The notes below the pieces were generated by a model. That model ran no database searches, was not told the origin of the DNA, and saw nothing but the letters and a program-made list of their open reading frames with translations. Positions 1 to 59,500 of a DNA stretch of 64,000 nucleotides are shown piece after piece. Within the stretch, counting starts at the first letter, position 1. Each line of letters starts with the position of its first letter. Source of the DNA: Nipponacmea schrenckii (Eukaryota > Mollusca > Gastropoda > Lottiidae); NCBI GenBank assembly GCA_030562195.1, contig CM060200.1, forward strand, positions 41,513,084 through 41,577,083, given 5' to 3'. The position numbers and the translations under genes were made by a program.

Positions 1-2
1 AC

Positions 3-45632
<45,630 letters not shown>

Positions 45633-48137
45633 CTGAAATAAAGCAAAATTTGAATATGTAAATACAAAGGGTCAAAAAAATTCAAATATAATTGGTCTAA
45701 AAATTGAACCAAAGAACAGCCAATGAAAAACCCTGGTACAAAGGCCATTCCACATGTCAAACACACATTTCTTTTAGTATAAACCTTCTTTGGTGTCTAT
45801 ATTGAATCCATAATAAAGAAATAATTTATCAGCGGTTGACGAAACAGCCATATTGTTCTACTTTGGATTTGAATGGACTTGATAAGCTAGTCTAATACGT
45901 CTCAGAATGCACCAATTGTTCGCGTCACATTATCATATCGCAGGGACTGGAAGCCATGTGATTGGTTAAAACTGAGTTAGGTCAAAAGTCATTCAAACAG
46001 TTCGTATTGAAGGACAGTGTTAGACCTTACTGTATTAGTTACGTACAAAGCGAATAGCTAATAAAAACATACGAAACGAAACTAATAAAATACGAACGAA
46101 AGTTAGGTGTAGTTAGGTGTATATTAGACTTGTTGATATGAGAAAAGTATTTCCATAAAAGCATGGGCCAAGGTAACAGAGCTAGAAGTATATATATTAG
46201 TTCCCCAGCAATTGTATTGCGCCAATCATTTTGAGTGCCAAAAACAGATTATTTTCTGAGAAATGAGTAAAAAAACCAGAAAGACCCGGGTACATCAATA
46301 ACACTCTGTTTTATATATATCTTTTACTTAAATTATTGACAACATAATTTTAGCATGTATCTGACAGTCGACAACTTGTCAACTAATTTTATTGATGTAC
46401 GTAGCTTCTCCTCTATATATTGATATTTTTTCGTCGCCTTGACAGAACTTGTGTCAGAATGTTGTCTATTACAACCAGGATTGAAAATTTTATCTACATC
46501 TTTCAAGATACAGGTTTGCAATTATCGCAACCCCAAACAACATGTATAATATTAGTCTACTCATATATCATTTATAATATCAGACTTCAGTATCGATTTT
46601 AGGTCAAGTCCAATTCCCTGTATGTTTATCAATTTTCCGATGAATTTCCAACATTGTTGAATAATTTACTGGGCCATAAACACCTTCATGTCGACTTGTC
46701 AGACAATAAGCAATTGACATTCTTGATAAAGATCATCGTATCAATTCAGCTGTGAAATAACGTAAACATTACGGAATAATAAAAACGTTATCTAAACACT
46801 TTCGCAATTCAGACAAACAAGAAAAAAAGCCATCCTCTTCACCTAAACACTAAAGAAATAATAGAAATTCTATCTAGTTTTTAAGAAATTTTTCATCATC
46901 ATCTCTATACACAAGACTTGAATAATTTATAGTCTAAGGCTAAGGTCTTAGTTCTTCATGCTTGACATATAGAAATCGGAAAACTAAAACAGGGTCATAG
47001 AAGTCACACACTGTCTATTTTAATCGATTGTTGATTTAAATAAACATTTCAAAATTAAAAACGTTAATCTGCATGCACTAGTATTTTGTTTTTTCAAAAG
47101 TACACTATCACAGGGACAAGCTCTAAAAAATCCCTTTAAATTCCAGTTTTGACTGATAGTTTAAAATTCCTGTTTTTGATTTGAAACATGAAGAAAATAT
47201 AAAATTGTGAATTGAGTAAGAAAAATCTGAGAGGATGAAAGTACTTGATGATATTCCAGCGTTGAAAAGAATGACAGTCATTAGTTTATAGACTATTTAT
47301 ACAACTCCACAAGTTTTTATCGTTTCTTCGCAGACCATCATCTGGGTTTTGTACAAATTAAATTTGTCTTTGTCGTGAAAACTTCCAATGAATTAGATGA
47401 TTTCTTTTATTTACATTCCAGATTCGTGCTTTTCACTTTGAGTTTCATTTGTGTAAACTTACAGTCTATATTTTCAATATTGATATGGGGTCTGTAGTCA
47501 AACTTTAACCTTTAAAAACATTATTAGCTATCTGGACTCAGAATACATGTCAAGTTAACAAATCCCAAGAATTGCATGATGATTTGTACAGGGGATTGAC
47601 TACACAGTCGGTCAAGTGATGTTTCTTTAAGTGACGTCATTTGAATGGTTACGTTACGTTTACAACACAAATGAGGTTGTAGGTTAAACATCTACCAAAA
47701 GGCAAAACTCAAAAAGTTTAAGACCTTTAATTGGTAGGATTTATTTCAGTAAAACTGTCAGATAAATTATAAGACTTGCTTCTTCTATTAAGGTAAATAA
47801 TTTTTAATTAATTTGAGTAAAAACAAATTCTGTTACCTACAACAACCTTTTATTTAGGGCCCTTTAAACTTTTCTTGTAAAAATTAATTGTTTCTTTGAC
47901 TTATTAACGGAATCAACCAAAACAACAACTGATGAATTATTCAAGGATTTCCCTTGTTAATCAAAATACGAACCTACGTCACGTTACGTTGATTTATTAA
48001 TATATTTCAGATACTGTAAATTTAACGCTCATTATAACAGTAATTTAAACTCTCTGTTGCCTAGTAACATGCATGATGAAAAATAGATACAACTCAAGAT
48101 ATGTTTCCGTTTTAATTATTTATTCTCAAATTCCGTG
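45633..48137. other. Upstream region, no recognised exon
   Basis: This stretch should be an intron or the 5' region, because the exon with the initiator Met lies beyond 45632. No tandem array is present. A perfect TGACGTCA palindrome lies at 47632-47639. I could not identify a first exon or promoter. Confidence 0.5.
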
Positions 48138-48503
48138 TACGGGAGATGTGGTGACTGAGTATGTTTGATGCTTGCTCGCTGACTTTAAGGTCCAGGGTTC
48201 AATCCAAGCAAAAGTCGAGAAGGACTTTTTGATTTTCTTCCCAGTTTCCTCTTGTCAGTAATGCAGATCAGAGGGGCTGACATAGAAGAAGCGTCTCTTT
48301 GCTCGGATGGGACAATGAACCGAGGCCCCGTGTGCTACAGACTGTGCACATTAAAGATCCCTCGACAGTTGGTAATCGCAAAAAGAGTAGACTAATGCTG
48401 CTGTCCTGGCAAAATTTCCCTCATTGCACACTGCATGACATTGCCTGTCTTCATTAGTCAAAAAGGTGCAGAAGAGTAGGAGGTAAAACTCCATTCATTT
48501 CAA
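48138..48503 (+). mobile_element. Full-length tRNA-derived SINE
   Basis: The most complete copy, about 365 bp. The tRNA-like head has GTGGTGACTGAGTATG (A-box-like, 48148) and GGGTTCAATCC (B-box, 48195). The core is TGGGACAATGAACCGAGGCC and ACATTAAAGATCCCTCGACA; then come GTCCTGGCAAAATTTCCCTC and the tail AAAACTCCATTCATTTCA. The core resembles conserved-core SINEs of molluscs, but I cannot name the family with certainty. Confidence 0.82.
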
Positions 48504-49079
48504 TGTCGCTTATTAGCAATACAATGGATAGGATGTACATTGTTTTGTCCGAAGGTAAAATTTTAGTATTTGAATCATCTCATTGGTCAGTTACTAATAT
48601 AGATTTTAACTAAGTTTTGTTATTCAATTGGATTACTGTATTTCTTAAAATCTACAATTTTGTAAAATTTAGTTTTTTGAGAATAAGACTCTGTACTAAA
48701 ACCACATGACTGAATATCATATACTCTCATTCTATCTCCATAACCCTTCTCTCAAACCATGACATCTTGCCAATTCTACAGCTTTCTGTACTATGTCATT
48801 AAGACACAGTCGTCCAGATCAATAGTGTCGCACATCATCATTGATTATCCAGTCACTTTAAAGCTTATTAAAACCATCATCTGAAATTACTGCAATCACA
48901 AAGTGGTTGCCCATCCATCAAATTCTATAATAACATGAATTCTTCCCTTCTGGAGAAATGTCAATTGGCTGTTAGCAAGTTACAGGAACTGCATGCAGGT
49001 TGTTTTTATGTATTCTTTAATATCAACTCAAACTAGTACTTTTAGCCTACCACAGTTTTTGTCCGTTGAAAATACTGAA

Positions 49080-49968
49080 TCGAATATATTACTTGCTCCT
49101 CCAGATATATTACTTGCCCCTCCAGATATATTACTTGCCCCTCCAGATATATTACTTGCCCCTCTAGATATATTACTTGCCCATCCCAATATATTACTTG
49201 CCCATCCCAATCTATTACTTACCCCTCCAGATACATTTTTTGCCCCTCAATATAAAACTTTCTCCTCCAAATATATTATTTTGCCTCTCTAGATATATTA
49301 CTTGCCCCTTCTAGATATATATTACTTGCCCCTCTAGATATATTACTTGGCCCTTCTAGATACTAATACTTGCCCCACTAGATATAATACTTCCCCCTTC
49401 TAGATATATATTACTTGCCTCTCTAGATATATTACTTGACCCTTCTAGATATATATTACTTGACCCTTCTAGATACATTACTTGCCCCACTAGATATATT
49501 ACTTGCCCTTCTAGATATATTACTTGCCCCTTCTAGATATATTACTTGCCCCTTCTAGATATATTACTTGCCCCTTCTAGATATATTACTTGCCCCTTCT
49601 AGATATATTACTTGCCCCTTCTAGATATATTACTTGCCCCTTCTAGATATATTACTTGCCCCTCTAGATATATTACTTGCCCCTTCTAGATATATTACTT
49701 GCCCCTCTAGATATATTACTTGCCCCTTCTAGATATATTACTTGACCCCTCTAGATATATTACTTGACCCCTCTAGATACATTACTTGACCCCTCTAGAT
49801 ACATTACTTGCCCTCTAGATATATTTCTTGCCCCTTCTAGATATATTACTTGCCCCTTCTAGATATATTACTTGCCCCTTCTAGATATATTACTTGCCCC
49901 TCCAGATATATTCCTTGCCCCTTCTAGATATATTCCTTGCCCCTTCTAGATATATTACTTGAAGTCTG
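49080..49968. repeat. 22-bp minisatellite, about 40 units
   Basis: The unit is AGATATATTACTTGCCCCTTCT, with CCTCT, CCTCC and CCATCCCA variants. The left end is more variable (CCTCCAGATATATTACTTG), the middle nearly uniform. Confidence 0.95.
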
Positions 49969-50436
49969 ACTCCAGGCCTGAGAAGCAATTGCTAATTATT
50001 TTTTTTAAACACAAACTATTTCTGGTTAATGATAAGATACAATTTTATCTTTCTGAATCAAAAACCTCCAATCTAATTTAAATAAAAGTCAATTTTTTGC
50101 AGCTAAATTATTCATTAATTTAAAAGAATGTTGCACTGAAATGTTAATAGAAGAAAAACAGAAGTGAAGAAGAAAAAATGTGAATTTTAAATAACGGCAT
50201 TTAACATCTTAAAAATTCTGATATTTCACTCCGTCCGTCTGCTCCTGAAAGGTTTATTTGTTTGCAGTCAAGATTTATGTATTTTCTGAGTAAATATTCC
50301 TATTTTAAATCAGTGTAAATGGCTTCTTTCTATTTAATATTCACGTTATCTATTCTACAAGATTTATATTCTGTCGTTGATTATTAATCACTAATTAACA
50401 GGAAAAACTTAAATAAAGTGATAGATTCGCAGACTT

Positions 50437-50832
50437 TAAAGGGGTTGATTTGGGTCTAGAATATATCTATATAGTTATCAGAAGTACTAGAAATGCATGA
50501 AAATCGCATAATACCTTCAAATATAGGCCTACCTCAAACTAGGAATTTTTCTTTCTATTTCTATATATGTCTTTTCTATAAGGGGTTGATTTGGGTCTAG
50601 AATATATCTATATAGTTATCAGATGTACTAGAAATGCATGAAAATCGCATAATACCTTCAAATATACCTCAAACTAGGAATTTTACTTTCTATTTCTATA
50701 TATGTCTTTTCTATAAGGGGTTGATTTGGGTCTAGAATATGTAAATAATATTCAGAAGTATTAGAAAAACATGAAATTATACCTCAAACTATTTTTTCTA
50801 TTTCTGTTGATGTCTATAAATCACATAGTCTC
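50437..50832. repeat. 135-141 bp tandem repeat, about 2.7 units
   Basis: GGGGTTGATTTGGGTCTAGA starts at 50441, 50582 and 50717, with internal AAATGCATGAAAATCGCATA and TACCTCAAACTAGGAATTTT. A single diverged copy lies at about 8825. Confidence 0.9.
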
Positions 50833-51034
50833 GAGAAATGACAAGTCATCATTGTAACTTTTACACATATTATTCTAGACACGCATGGATTTGAAAACTT
50901 AAATTTTGCCTGCCACTATTATTAAGAAACTTTGCTAAAATTTTCCTGTTCGTGAGATCCAGGTATGATTAGTCAAACCTGGCTCTTTACATAAAAATAA
51001 TTTTGACATACTACTATTCTACACCTGGCCACAA

Positions 51035-51095
51035 CTATTCAGTATGCAATGAGGTAAACTTTACCAGGACAACATCAGCCTACTCTTTTCTTAAT
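51035..51095 (-). mobile_element. SINE fragment
   Basis: TATGCAATGAGGTAAACTTT and ACCAGGACAACATCAGCCTA match the 3' body of the SINE family in reverse orientation. Confidence 0.5.
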
Positions 51096-51339
51096 TCCTA
51101 CTCACTTGTTTTTTTTCTTGTGAAAACAACTTTTGTTTCTTAGATATTTCCTTTTCTCTAAAAAGATTGCTTATGAACATTTTAAATATTGTATTGTTTT
51201 TTGTGAAAAGAGGATTATTCCTAATAAAAACTAAAATTCTATTTTATGTTAAAATGAAAATAGGATTATAATTTCAGACTATTTTATTTGATTTTGAGTG
51301 ATTCACTTAAAGATTTGATTAAAAAATGTAACACAAATC

Positions 51340-53112
51340 CTTAGTTTGTTGAAATGTTGAAAAGTGTATTATAAAACTCAGGAGTAGTATATCATATAAA
51401 CTGATGATAACAATGTAAATTGTTGAAATGTTGAAAAGTGTATTATAAAACTAAGGAGTAGTATACTATATAAACTGATGATAACAATGTAAATTGTTGA
51501 AACATTGTGTACAATAAAACTCAGGAGTAGTATATCATATAAACTGATGATAACAATGTAAATTGTTGAAACATTGTGTACAATAAAACTCAGGAGAATA
51601 TATCATATAAACTGATGATAACAATGTAATTTGTTGAAACATTGTATACAATAAAACTCAGGAGTAGTATACCATATAAACTGGTGATGACAATGTTAAT
51701 TGTTGAAACATTGTATACAATAAAACTCAGGAATAGTATATCATATAAACTGATGATGACAATGTAAATTGTTGAAACATAGTGTACAATAAAACTCAGG
51801 AGTAGTATATCATATAAACTGATAACACTGTAAATTATTGAAACATTGTGTACAATAAAACTAAGGAGTAGTATACTATATAAACTGATGATGACAATGT
51901 AAATTGTTGAAACATTGTGTACAATAAAACTAAGGAGTAGTATACCATATAAACTGATGATGACAATGTAAATTGTTGAAAAGTGTATTATAAAACTAAG
52001 GAGTAGTATACTATATAAACTGATGATGACAATGTAAATTGTTGAAACATTGTGTACAATAAAACTAAGGAGTAGTATACCATATAAACTGATGATGACA
52101 ATGTAAATTGTTGAAATAGTGTATTATAAAACTAAGGAGTAGTATACTATATAAACTGATGATGACAATGTAAATTGTTGAAACATTGTGTATTATAAAA
52201 CTCAGGAGTAGTATATCATATAAACTGATGATGACAATGTAAATTGTTGAAATAGTGTATTATAAAACCCAGGAGTAGTATATCATATAAACTGATGATG
52301 ACAATGTAAATTGTTGAAATAGTGTACAATAAAACTCAGGAGTAGTATACTATTTAAACTGATGATAATGTAAATTGTTGAAATAGTGTATTATAAAACT
52401 CAGGAGTAGTATATTATATAAACTGATTATGACAATGTAAATTGTTGAAACATTGTGTACAATAAAACTAAGGAGTAGTATATCATATAAACTGATGATT
52501 GTTGAAACATTGTGTACAATAAAACTCAGGAGTAGTATATCATATAAACTGATGATAACAATGTAAATTGTTGAAACATTGTGTACAATAAAACTAAGGA
52601 GTAGTATACCATATAAACTGATGATAACAATGTAAATTGTTGAAATGTTGTGTATAATAAAACTAAGGAGTAGTATATCATATAAACTGATGATGACAAT
52701 GTAAATTGTTGAAACGTGTACAATAAAACTCAGGAGTAGTATACTATATAAACTGATGATGACAATGTAATTTGTTGAAACATTGTGTACAATAAAACTA
52801 AGGAGTAGTATATCATATAAACTGATGATGACAATGTAAATTGTTGAAACATTGTGTACAATAAAACCCAGGAGTAGTATATCATATAAACTGATGATGA
52901 CAATGTAAATTGTTGAAACATTGTGTACAATAAAACTCAGGAGTAGTATATCATATAAACTGATGATGACAATGTAATTTGTTGAAACATTGTGTACAAT
53001 AAAACTCAGGAGTAGTATATCATATAAACTGATGAGTGTTGAAACTTTGTGTACAATAAAACTCAGGAGTAGTATACCATATAAACTGATGAGTGTTGAA
53101 ACTTTGTATCAT
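51340..53112. repeat. About 69-bp minisatellite, about 26 units
   Basis: The unit contains GATGACAATGTAAATTGTTG, AAACATTGTGTACAATAAAA and CTCAGGAGTAGTATATCATA, then TAAACTGATGAT. Shortened units occur (for example near 52490 and 53030). Antisense reading gives spurious FQQFTLSSSVYMIYYS peptides. Confidence 0.95.
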
Positions 53113-53611
53113 AAACCATAAACTTGTGTTCCGTTATAAAATGTGATCTATACCTCTAAATGTCACTTTAGGATTATTAAAGATTCTAATAAAATACCAT
53201 TTGAACAATTAACAATTTACATCTCATTTTGTTAAAGAATTTTATAGAAAAGAAATAATGTAAATACCAGGTGATTGTTTAAACGAAAAAAAAAAAAGTT
53301 ATCTCTCTTCCTTCTCTAGCAAAATCAATGGCTAAAGAAAAATAGATATCGGTAAAAACTGTCCCGTGAGAGTTACGATTACAGCCAATTTTTAACGAGA
53401 AGCGTGGATTAACTCCCTTGATAATGATAAACTCTCAGACAAATTTTCCACGCACTCATTCTTCGTTTCATAAACTTCTAGTCGATTGAAGATTGGGTTT
53501 CTGGCAAGTAGTTTTTGTTTTTAAGATAAATTCACGCTACATCTAACAGTATTAAGATGTTATGCAATCCTTGTTTTTAACCATGACATTTTTATTTTCA
53601 AGATAGATTCA

Positions 53612-53661
53612 GGTTAGGGTAAGGGTAAGGGTAAGGGGATAGGGTTAGGGGTTGGGGCAGG
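53612..53661 (+). repeat. Short degenerate telomere-like G-rich repeat
   Basis: AGGTTAGGGTAAGGGTAAGG is followed by more TAAGGG/TTAGGG-like hexamers and G-rich variants, about 50 bp in all. Confidence 0.5.
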
Positions 53662-53849
53662 GTATTGTAAATAGAATGATGGCTAGGACTGGTAATTAAA
53701 TGAAATAAAGACTTGTTTTCTATTCTGTCAATCACTATGTCAATATAAAACAGACTAATTCCTGGGCAAATCATGCTCAGAATTCACTTTTGTTGAAAAA
53801 TGTGTTGGGCCTAGAAAACTAGGTTCTTAATCTCTAAGTCTTAAATCTT

Positions 53850-54228
53850 TTCACTGTTTCTAACATTGTTACTAGGTTATCCTAGGGTCCTATCTTCTAA
53901 CACTGTTTCTAGGATATCCTTGAGTCTTAACCTCTAACACTGTTTCTAGGATATCCTAGAGTCTTAACTTCTAACATTGTTTCTAGGATATCCTAGAGTC
54001 TTATCTTCTAACACTGTTTCTAGGATATCCTAGAGTCTTAACTTCTAACATTGTTTCTAGGATATCCTAGGTTTTTATCTTTTAACATTGTTTCTAGGAT
54101 ATCATAGGGTTTTATCTTCTAACACTGTTTCTAGGATATCCTAGTGTCTGAACTTCTATGACTGTTTCTAGGATATCCTAGGGTCTTATCTTCTAACATC
54201 TTAACACTGTTTCTGGGATAGCCTAGAG
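53850..54228. repeat. About 37-bp minisatellite, 9-10 units
   Basis: The unit contains CTAACACTGTTTCTAGGATA and TCCTAGAGTCTTATCTT. Units alternate between AACACTG and AACATTG and between GAGTC and GGGTC variants. Confidence 0.92.
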
Positions 54229-54483
54229 CTAAAGATAGTTTTAAAATACCATCATTAAACGGCCTATTCAATATTCATTTATTCATACATCTTTCATTTT
54301 ATCTTCTCGTGAAGGATCTATATTTAGAAAAAATAAATATCTATAATTGTCCAAATTATTCAAATCAATTGGAAATCGAAATATATTTCTTATTTTATTT
54401 CATAGGAATTTAAATAAATATTCGCGCCTTCAAGCTCTAAAAAACAAGATTATGTAAGATTTATAATATTTCTCTGCAAATTG

Positions 54484-54700
54484 AAATGAAATGAAATGAT
54501 AAAAAATGAAATGGAAGTTTGCGTCCTATTCTTCTGCTTCCGATAGGCTAATGAAGACGAGCAATGCAATGATGAAACAACGGAACTTTTACCAGGACAG
54601 CAGAATTAACCTACTCTTTTTACGATTTTCAACTGTTGAGGGATCTTTAACGTGCAAATTCAGTAGCACACGGCCTCGGTTTATCGTCTCTGCTATTAAA
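54484..54700 (-). mobile_element. SINE fragment
   Basis: It reads from the tail inward: AAATGAAATGGAAGTTTGCG, CTTTTACCAGGACAGCAGAA, TTTTCAACTGTTGAGGGATC and ACGGCCTCGGTTTATCGTC. The tRNA-like head is missing. Confidence 0.75.
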
Positions 54701-55203
54701 AGAAAGAAGTATATTGGGGTAATCACAGTTACTTTCCTTAAACCACAACCCATTGAACTAATGACAAATGCAGTGTGTAATGAAGGAAATTTTTGTCAGA
54801 TCAGAAATATTAGAATTCTCAAGGAATTTGTAGTCAAGAGAGAAAAACGATTTCTTCTATGACAACTTTAGAAGCTATTTCTTCTTTGAAACTTTCCATC
54901 CTACAATTGAAGTGTAAACGTTTTTTCCACTTTTTAAATCTTTGACAGATGAATGTAATTTTGTTTGAAGTCAGGTCAAATGATGAGGAAGTTTAATCAA
55001 ATAACAGGTAATTTGTGAAAAAAGATAATTACTGGAATCAAATTAGTAAATTAGGTTTCTGGAGAAAGCCAAGATGACATAAAAGTATGACATTGATAGA
55101 AAAAAACCTTTTGTACTTTAAAATGATTCAAGGCTGAATGTTAAGCTTAATGGGGATTCGGTTTTACTAATAGTCGTAATAATTCGTAATTTATACAATT
55201 ACA

Positions 55204-56500
55204 CGAGTTTAAATACAATAAATAATACAATGTTAAATTTACCTCGTACACATAAATTCTATAATTTAGGTGATCTCCTTTCTCATATATATGTTTCTAT
55301 AGTTTATTTTTCTAAACCCAATCATATCATTTATTGCACAGGCTTTCTGCACATTAACTCTACTCATGACATTTGTAAACAAATTGTTTACTCAAGTATC
55401 CTGGGGAAATTATTTTATAATAACAACTTAGGTTTACAAGGATCCTTTCTATCAGCTGGTCCTTGGTCAAACCTCTTGGTATTGTCTATATTTTACAAGG
55501 ATAACAACTTAGGTTCAAAGTTAAGGATCCTTTCTATCAGCTGGTCCTTGGTCAAACCTCTTGGTATTGATTTTACAAGGAAAACAACTTAGGTTCACAA
55601 GGATCCTTTCTACCAGCTGGTCCTTGGTCAAACCTCTTGGTATTGATTTTACAAGGATAACAACTTAGGTTCACAAGGATCCTTTCTACCAACTGGTCCT
55701 TGGTCAAACCTCTTGGTATTGATTTTACAAGGAAAGAAAACTTATGTTCAAAGTTAAGGATCCTTTCTACCAGCTGGACCTTGGTCAAACCTCTTGGTAT
55801 TGATTTACAAGGATAACAACTTAGGTTCACGCGGATCCTTTCTACCAACTGGTCCTTGACCAAACCTCTTGGTATTCGATTTTACAAGGATAACAACTTA
55901 GGTTTACAAGGATCCTTTCTATCAACTGGTCCTTGGTCAAACCTCTTGGTATTGATTTTACAAGGATAACAACTTAGGTTCATAGTTAAGGATCCTTTCT
56001 ATCAGCTGGTCCTTGGTCAAACCTCTTGGTATTGATTTTACAAGGATAACAACTTAGGTTCACAAGGATCCTTTCTACCAGCTGGTCCTTGGTCACCTCT
56101 TGGTATTGATTTTACAAGGATAACATCTTAGTTCACAGTTAAGGATCCTTTCTACCAGCTGGTCCTTGGTCAAACCTCTTGGTATTGATTTTACAAGGGT
56201 AACAACTTAGGTTCACAAGGATCCTTTCTACCAGCTGGTCCTTGGTCAAACCTCTTGGTATTGATTTTACAAGGATAACAACTTAGGTTCATGAGGATCC
56301 TTTCTACCAGCTGGTCCTTGATCAAACCTCTTGGTATTGATTTTACAAGGTTAACAACTTAGGTTCACGAGGATCCTTTCTACACTGGTCCTTGGCAAAC
56401 CTCTTGGTATTGATTTTACAAGGATAACACTTAGTTCACAGTCCTTGGTCAACCTCTTGGTATTTATTTTACAAGGTTAACAACTTAGTTTCATGAGGAA
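55204..56500 (+). mobile_element. Satellite-bearing dispersed element, copy 2
   Basis: A flank of about 230 bp (55204-55435), about 90% like copy 1 by eye, is followed by about 14 units of the 76-bp satellite in the orientation opposite to the 38-40 kb array (GGATCCTTTCTACCAGCTGG, TCCTTGGTCAAACCTCTTGG, TATTGATTTTACAAGGATAA). The flank is open over about 60 codons, LPRTHKFYNLGDLLSHIYVS and onward, resembling the frame in copy 1. Confidence 0.85.
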
Positions 56501-59500
56501 TAATATGAAAAAATAAACAACTCAGGGCCAGTAGACTTTTAACTGATTTTATTCGATCTCACATACTTAATTCAACATGACCACTTGATAGTTGATGAGA
56601 CATTTCAATTTATATCAAGATTCTTTCAGATTTCTAAACCTCAAAATGTCAGAAGGTCTTGGGTATTCTATATAAAGACACAATAAAAACTTTCGACCGA
56701 ACAGCGTGAATTTTACGACAAGTCTAATGGCTTTTATTCTTTTCCACCTCATTCAATGAAGAGCTCCTGCCAATATTAACGCCTCTGAATACTTTCAATT
56801 TGAATGTGTCAGCGGCTTTGAAATAGTCTTATGAAATCTGGCAACTTCCTTTTGTAATCCTTAATAAAGGTCTATTATCTTCATTCTATATCATAAAATC
56901 TGGCAACATTTTTGTTCAATGTGACTTTTATTTTAGGAAATATTTATGGTAAAAACAACAAATTTATTTAAACAATACACCTTTCTATCACCTTCTTCAA
57001 ATATAAAATAATCACTTCTTGCAGGAAGTATAAAATTTCTATTTTCAACGTCTGTTTAACGTTTTTTTTTTTTCAATGTAATAAAAAAAGTTGGTGAAGA
57101 CAACTCCAAAGTTAACTCCATTTTTTATTTGATTATAAATCAACTGAAAGACATATCTTCATCTTGAAAGCTGTAGAGAATCAATTCTAGATTTGAGTAT
57201 ATAGATTCAATGACGTTCAAATCAAATCTATCGCTGTTTTAAAGTTTTTTTTTTATTATCAAAGGGGAAGTAATCAAACATTTTTTTTAAAATCGTGATC
57301 AAATTTAAATGTTATATCTTCATGATAGGTGAAATTGAAAAAGAAATTTTAGCTGAACTCATGAATCTCTGCATCTTCACTCATAGAAAACGAAATGACA
57401 TAATTGGAATTTTACACCCTACTTTACAGCACCTTCTGATGAAGTTGATGAAGACAGAATTTTTAAGGAAGAAGAAGTAAAGTTCAAGCAGAATAACTGT
57501 TTGAGCTAAATCAAAAATAAAATTAATAAAATATGGAACAAATGATTAGCTGAATTGTATTTCCCGAATAAAATTTAATCAGTTGGTAAAAAAAAAGATG
57601 ACTAAATCCCTAAAATATCTGAAATATCCAGACTTATCCCTAAAATATCTCAAACATCCAGACTTATCCCTAAAATATCTCAAACATCCAGACTTATCCC
57701 TAAAATATAACTGAGAATAATCTAGATCTTAATACCAACCATACTTTAATTGCAATTAAAAATATCAAATCAATTTAATAAGAATGTAAACAATATAAAT
57801 AGTGGTAATAGTTGATTATTAAACAAATATATAAAAAGTTTAACGACAATTTAGCAGGCAGCCATGTTGATTCTACGATAATAGAGTAATATTTATTCTC
57901 GGTGCTAAATGGACTTTAGTGTTTACCTGATGATCGTTACTGGCTGAATTGTACATTCCAGTGTTTACATGCCACTAGCGAGAAATTCGCGATATCTAAA
58001 CCAACGTTATCGGTTAATACTAATTGGATTATGACAGCTTAAATGGTTTATAGAAATCGTAATGGACAATCTAGGGTATAAAATCACAGTGTTATTATAT
58101 ATTTACCAATAATCAATCAATTTAAATGATCCAGTTCCCATTAGCTAATACTGTTATCCTGGCAAACTTTACCTCATTGTGTATTGCAAGGCATTGGCAG
58201 TTTTTATAGCCTGACATTATGAAGATATAGCCGAGACCGTTTCACTGTACTAGTTTTTCTCTAGTTTCCTGTCAACCTCAGATTCACATCTTAAGAATAA
58301 AGCAATGAAAATTGGGTTTCGTCTATTACTCAATTATTATCTGTATATCAGTTTCCATGGTAATATAATTTCCTTGACTTTAATTTGTGAAACTTGGACC
58401 AGAAAATTGGTTTATAACAACTTTCTGATATGTCTTCATTGCTTTATAGTATTCGTACCAATTTCCAATTTTATTTTCTTCATCATTTGATTAAAGGTAA
58501 TCGTGTTCAGGAAATTCTATTTTCCTGGAATATATGTCTACTGTTTTAACGTTTTCAATTCCATTTTTTGTGTGTGTCTTCCACCCACATTCCCCCATCT
58601 TCCAAATATCAGAACACTTTGATGGTGTGACATGTCATTTATTTTGCATGACCACAAGAATATGAGAATAGAAAAGAATTAGTGTAAACTTACAAATCAA
58701 AATTTATCTTTAAAAACTACACTAGAATATCATGTCTACAGTTGAAGTTCTCATTTCATATATTCTGTTTCATATCATTAGTTCTGTATGTTTCTATACA
58801 AAACTTCCAAACTTCCTGTTATGATGTTTTGATCTGATATGCTCTGAATAACTTTTTTTTTTTTCGATATTGAAATCTGATTTTTACTTAAGAGATTGAT
58901 TCTATGATCATTATCGTTGAAGCAGAATATTTATTGTCTAAGCTTTGGTGAGTTTGAATAACAACGAGTTTGAAACAAAACATATCGATTTATCACCTGC
59001 TGTTTTTATTTCATATCGTCAAGGTTTTAATTAAGCGGAATTCCATCACAGAAGTCGAGATGACCCTATTTCTGAACCAATATAATTCAGGAATTGTAGA
59101 TTGTAACAATGTGGTTAAGGGTTGTTACGAAAGCACAGGAAAAGGCATGTTGACACAACCTCCAGTGAAAGAGTTTTGTTGATGCAGTTAGTTTAACAAT
59201 TTTACAATATAAATCCGAATCATCCCTTCTTGACCAATAAATCAATTTTTCTTTAAGATTTTACGATTATTAAGAATTTTAAGATTTATTGCACCATAAA
59301 ATTCGAATCAAAATGGCCTGATTTGTTATCCAATATTCTCCCAAATCTATCATATTCATCTGCGTATCAAATCTATTTTTAATTACACTATATATATCTA
59401 ATTACAGGTACAAATACTGTTACACATAGTTTAATTTGTACACTCATAGTTCATGTACATGTGTATTTATAAACAAATTGTACATTGAAATATTGTATAT

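Noticed and set aside
47461..47500. Strong-looking minus-strand donor (GACTGTAAGT) as a possible first ferlin exon
   Set aside because: The open segment in the required phase reads PHINIEN, unlike any C2A start, and has no Met.
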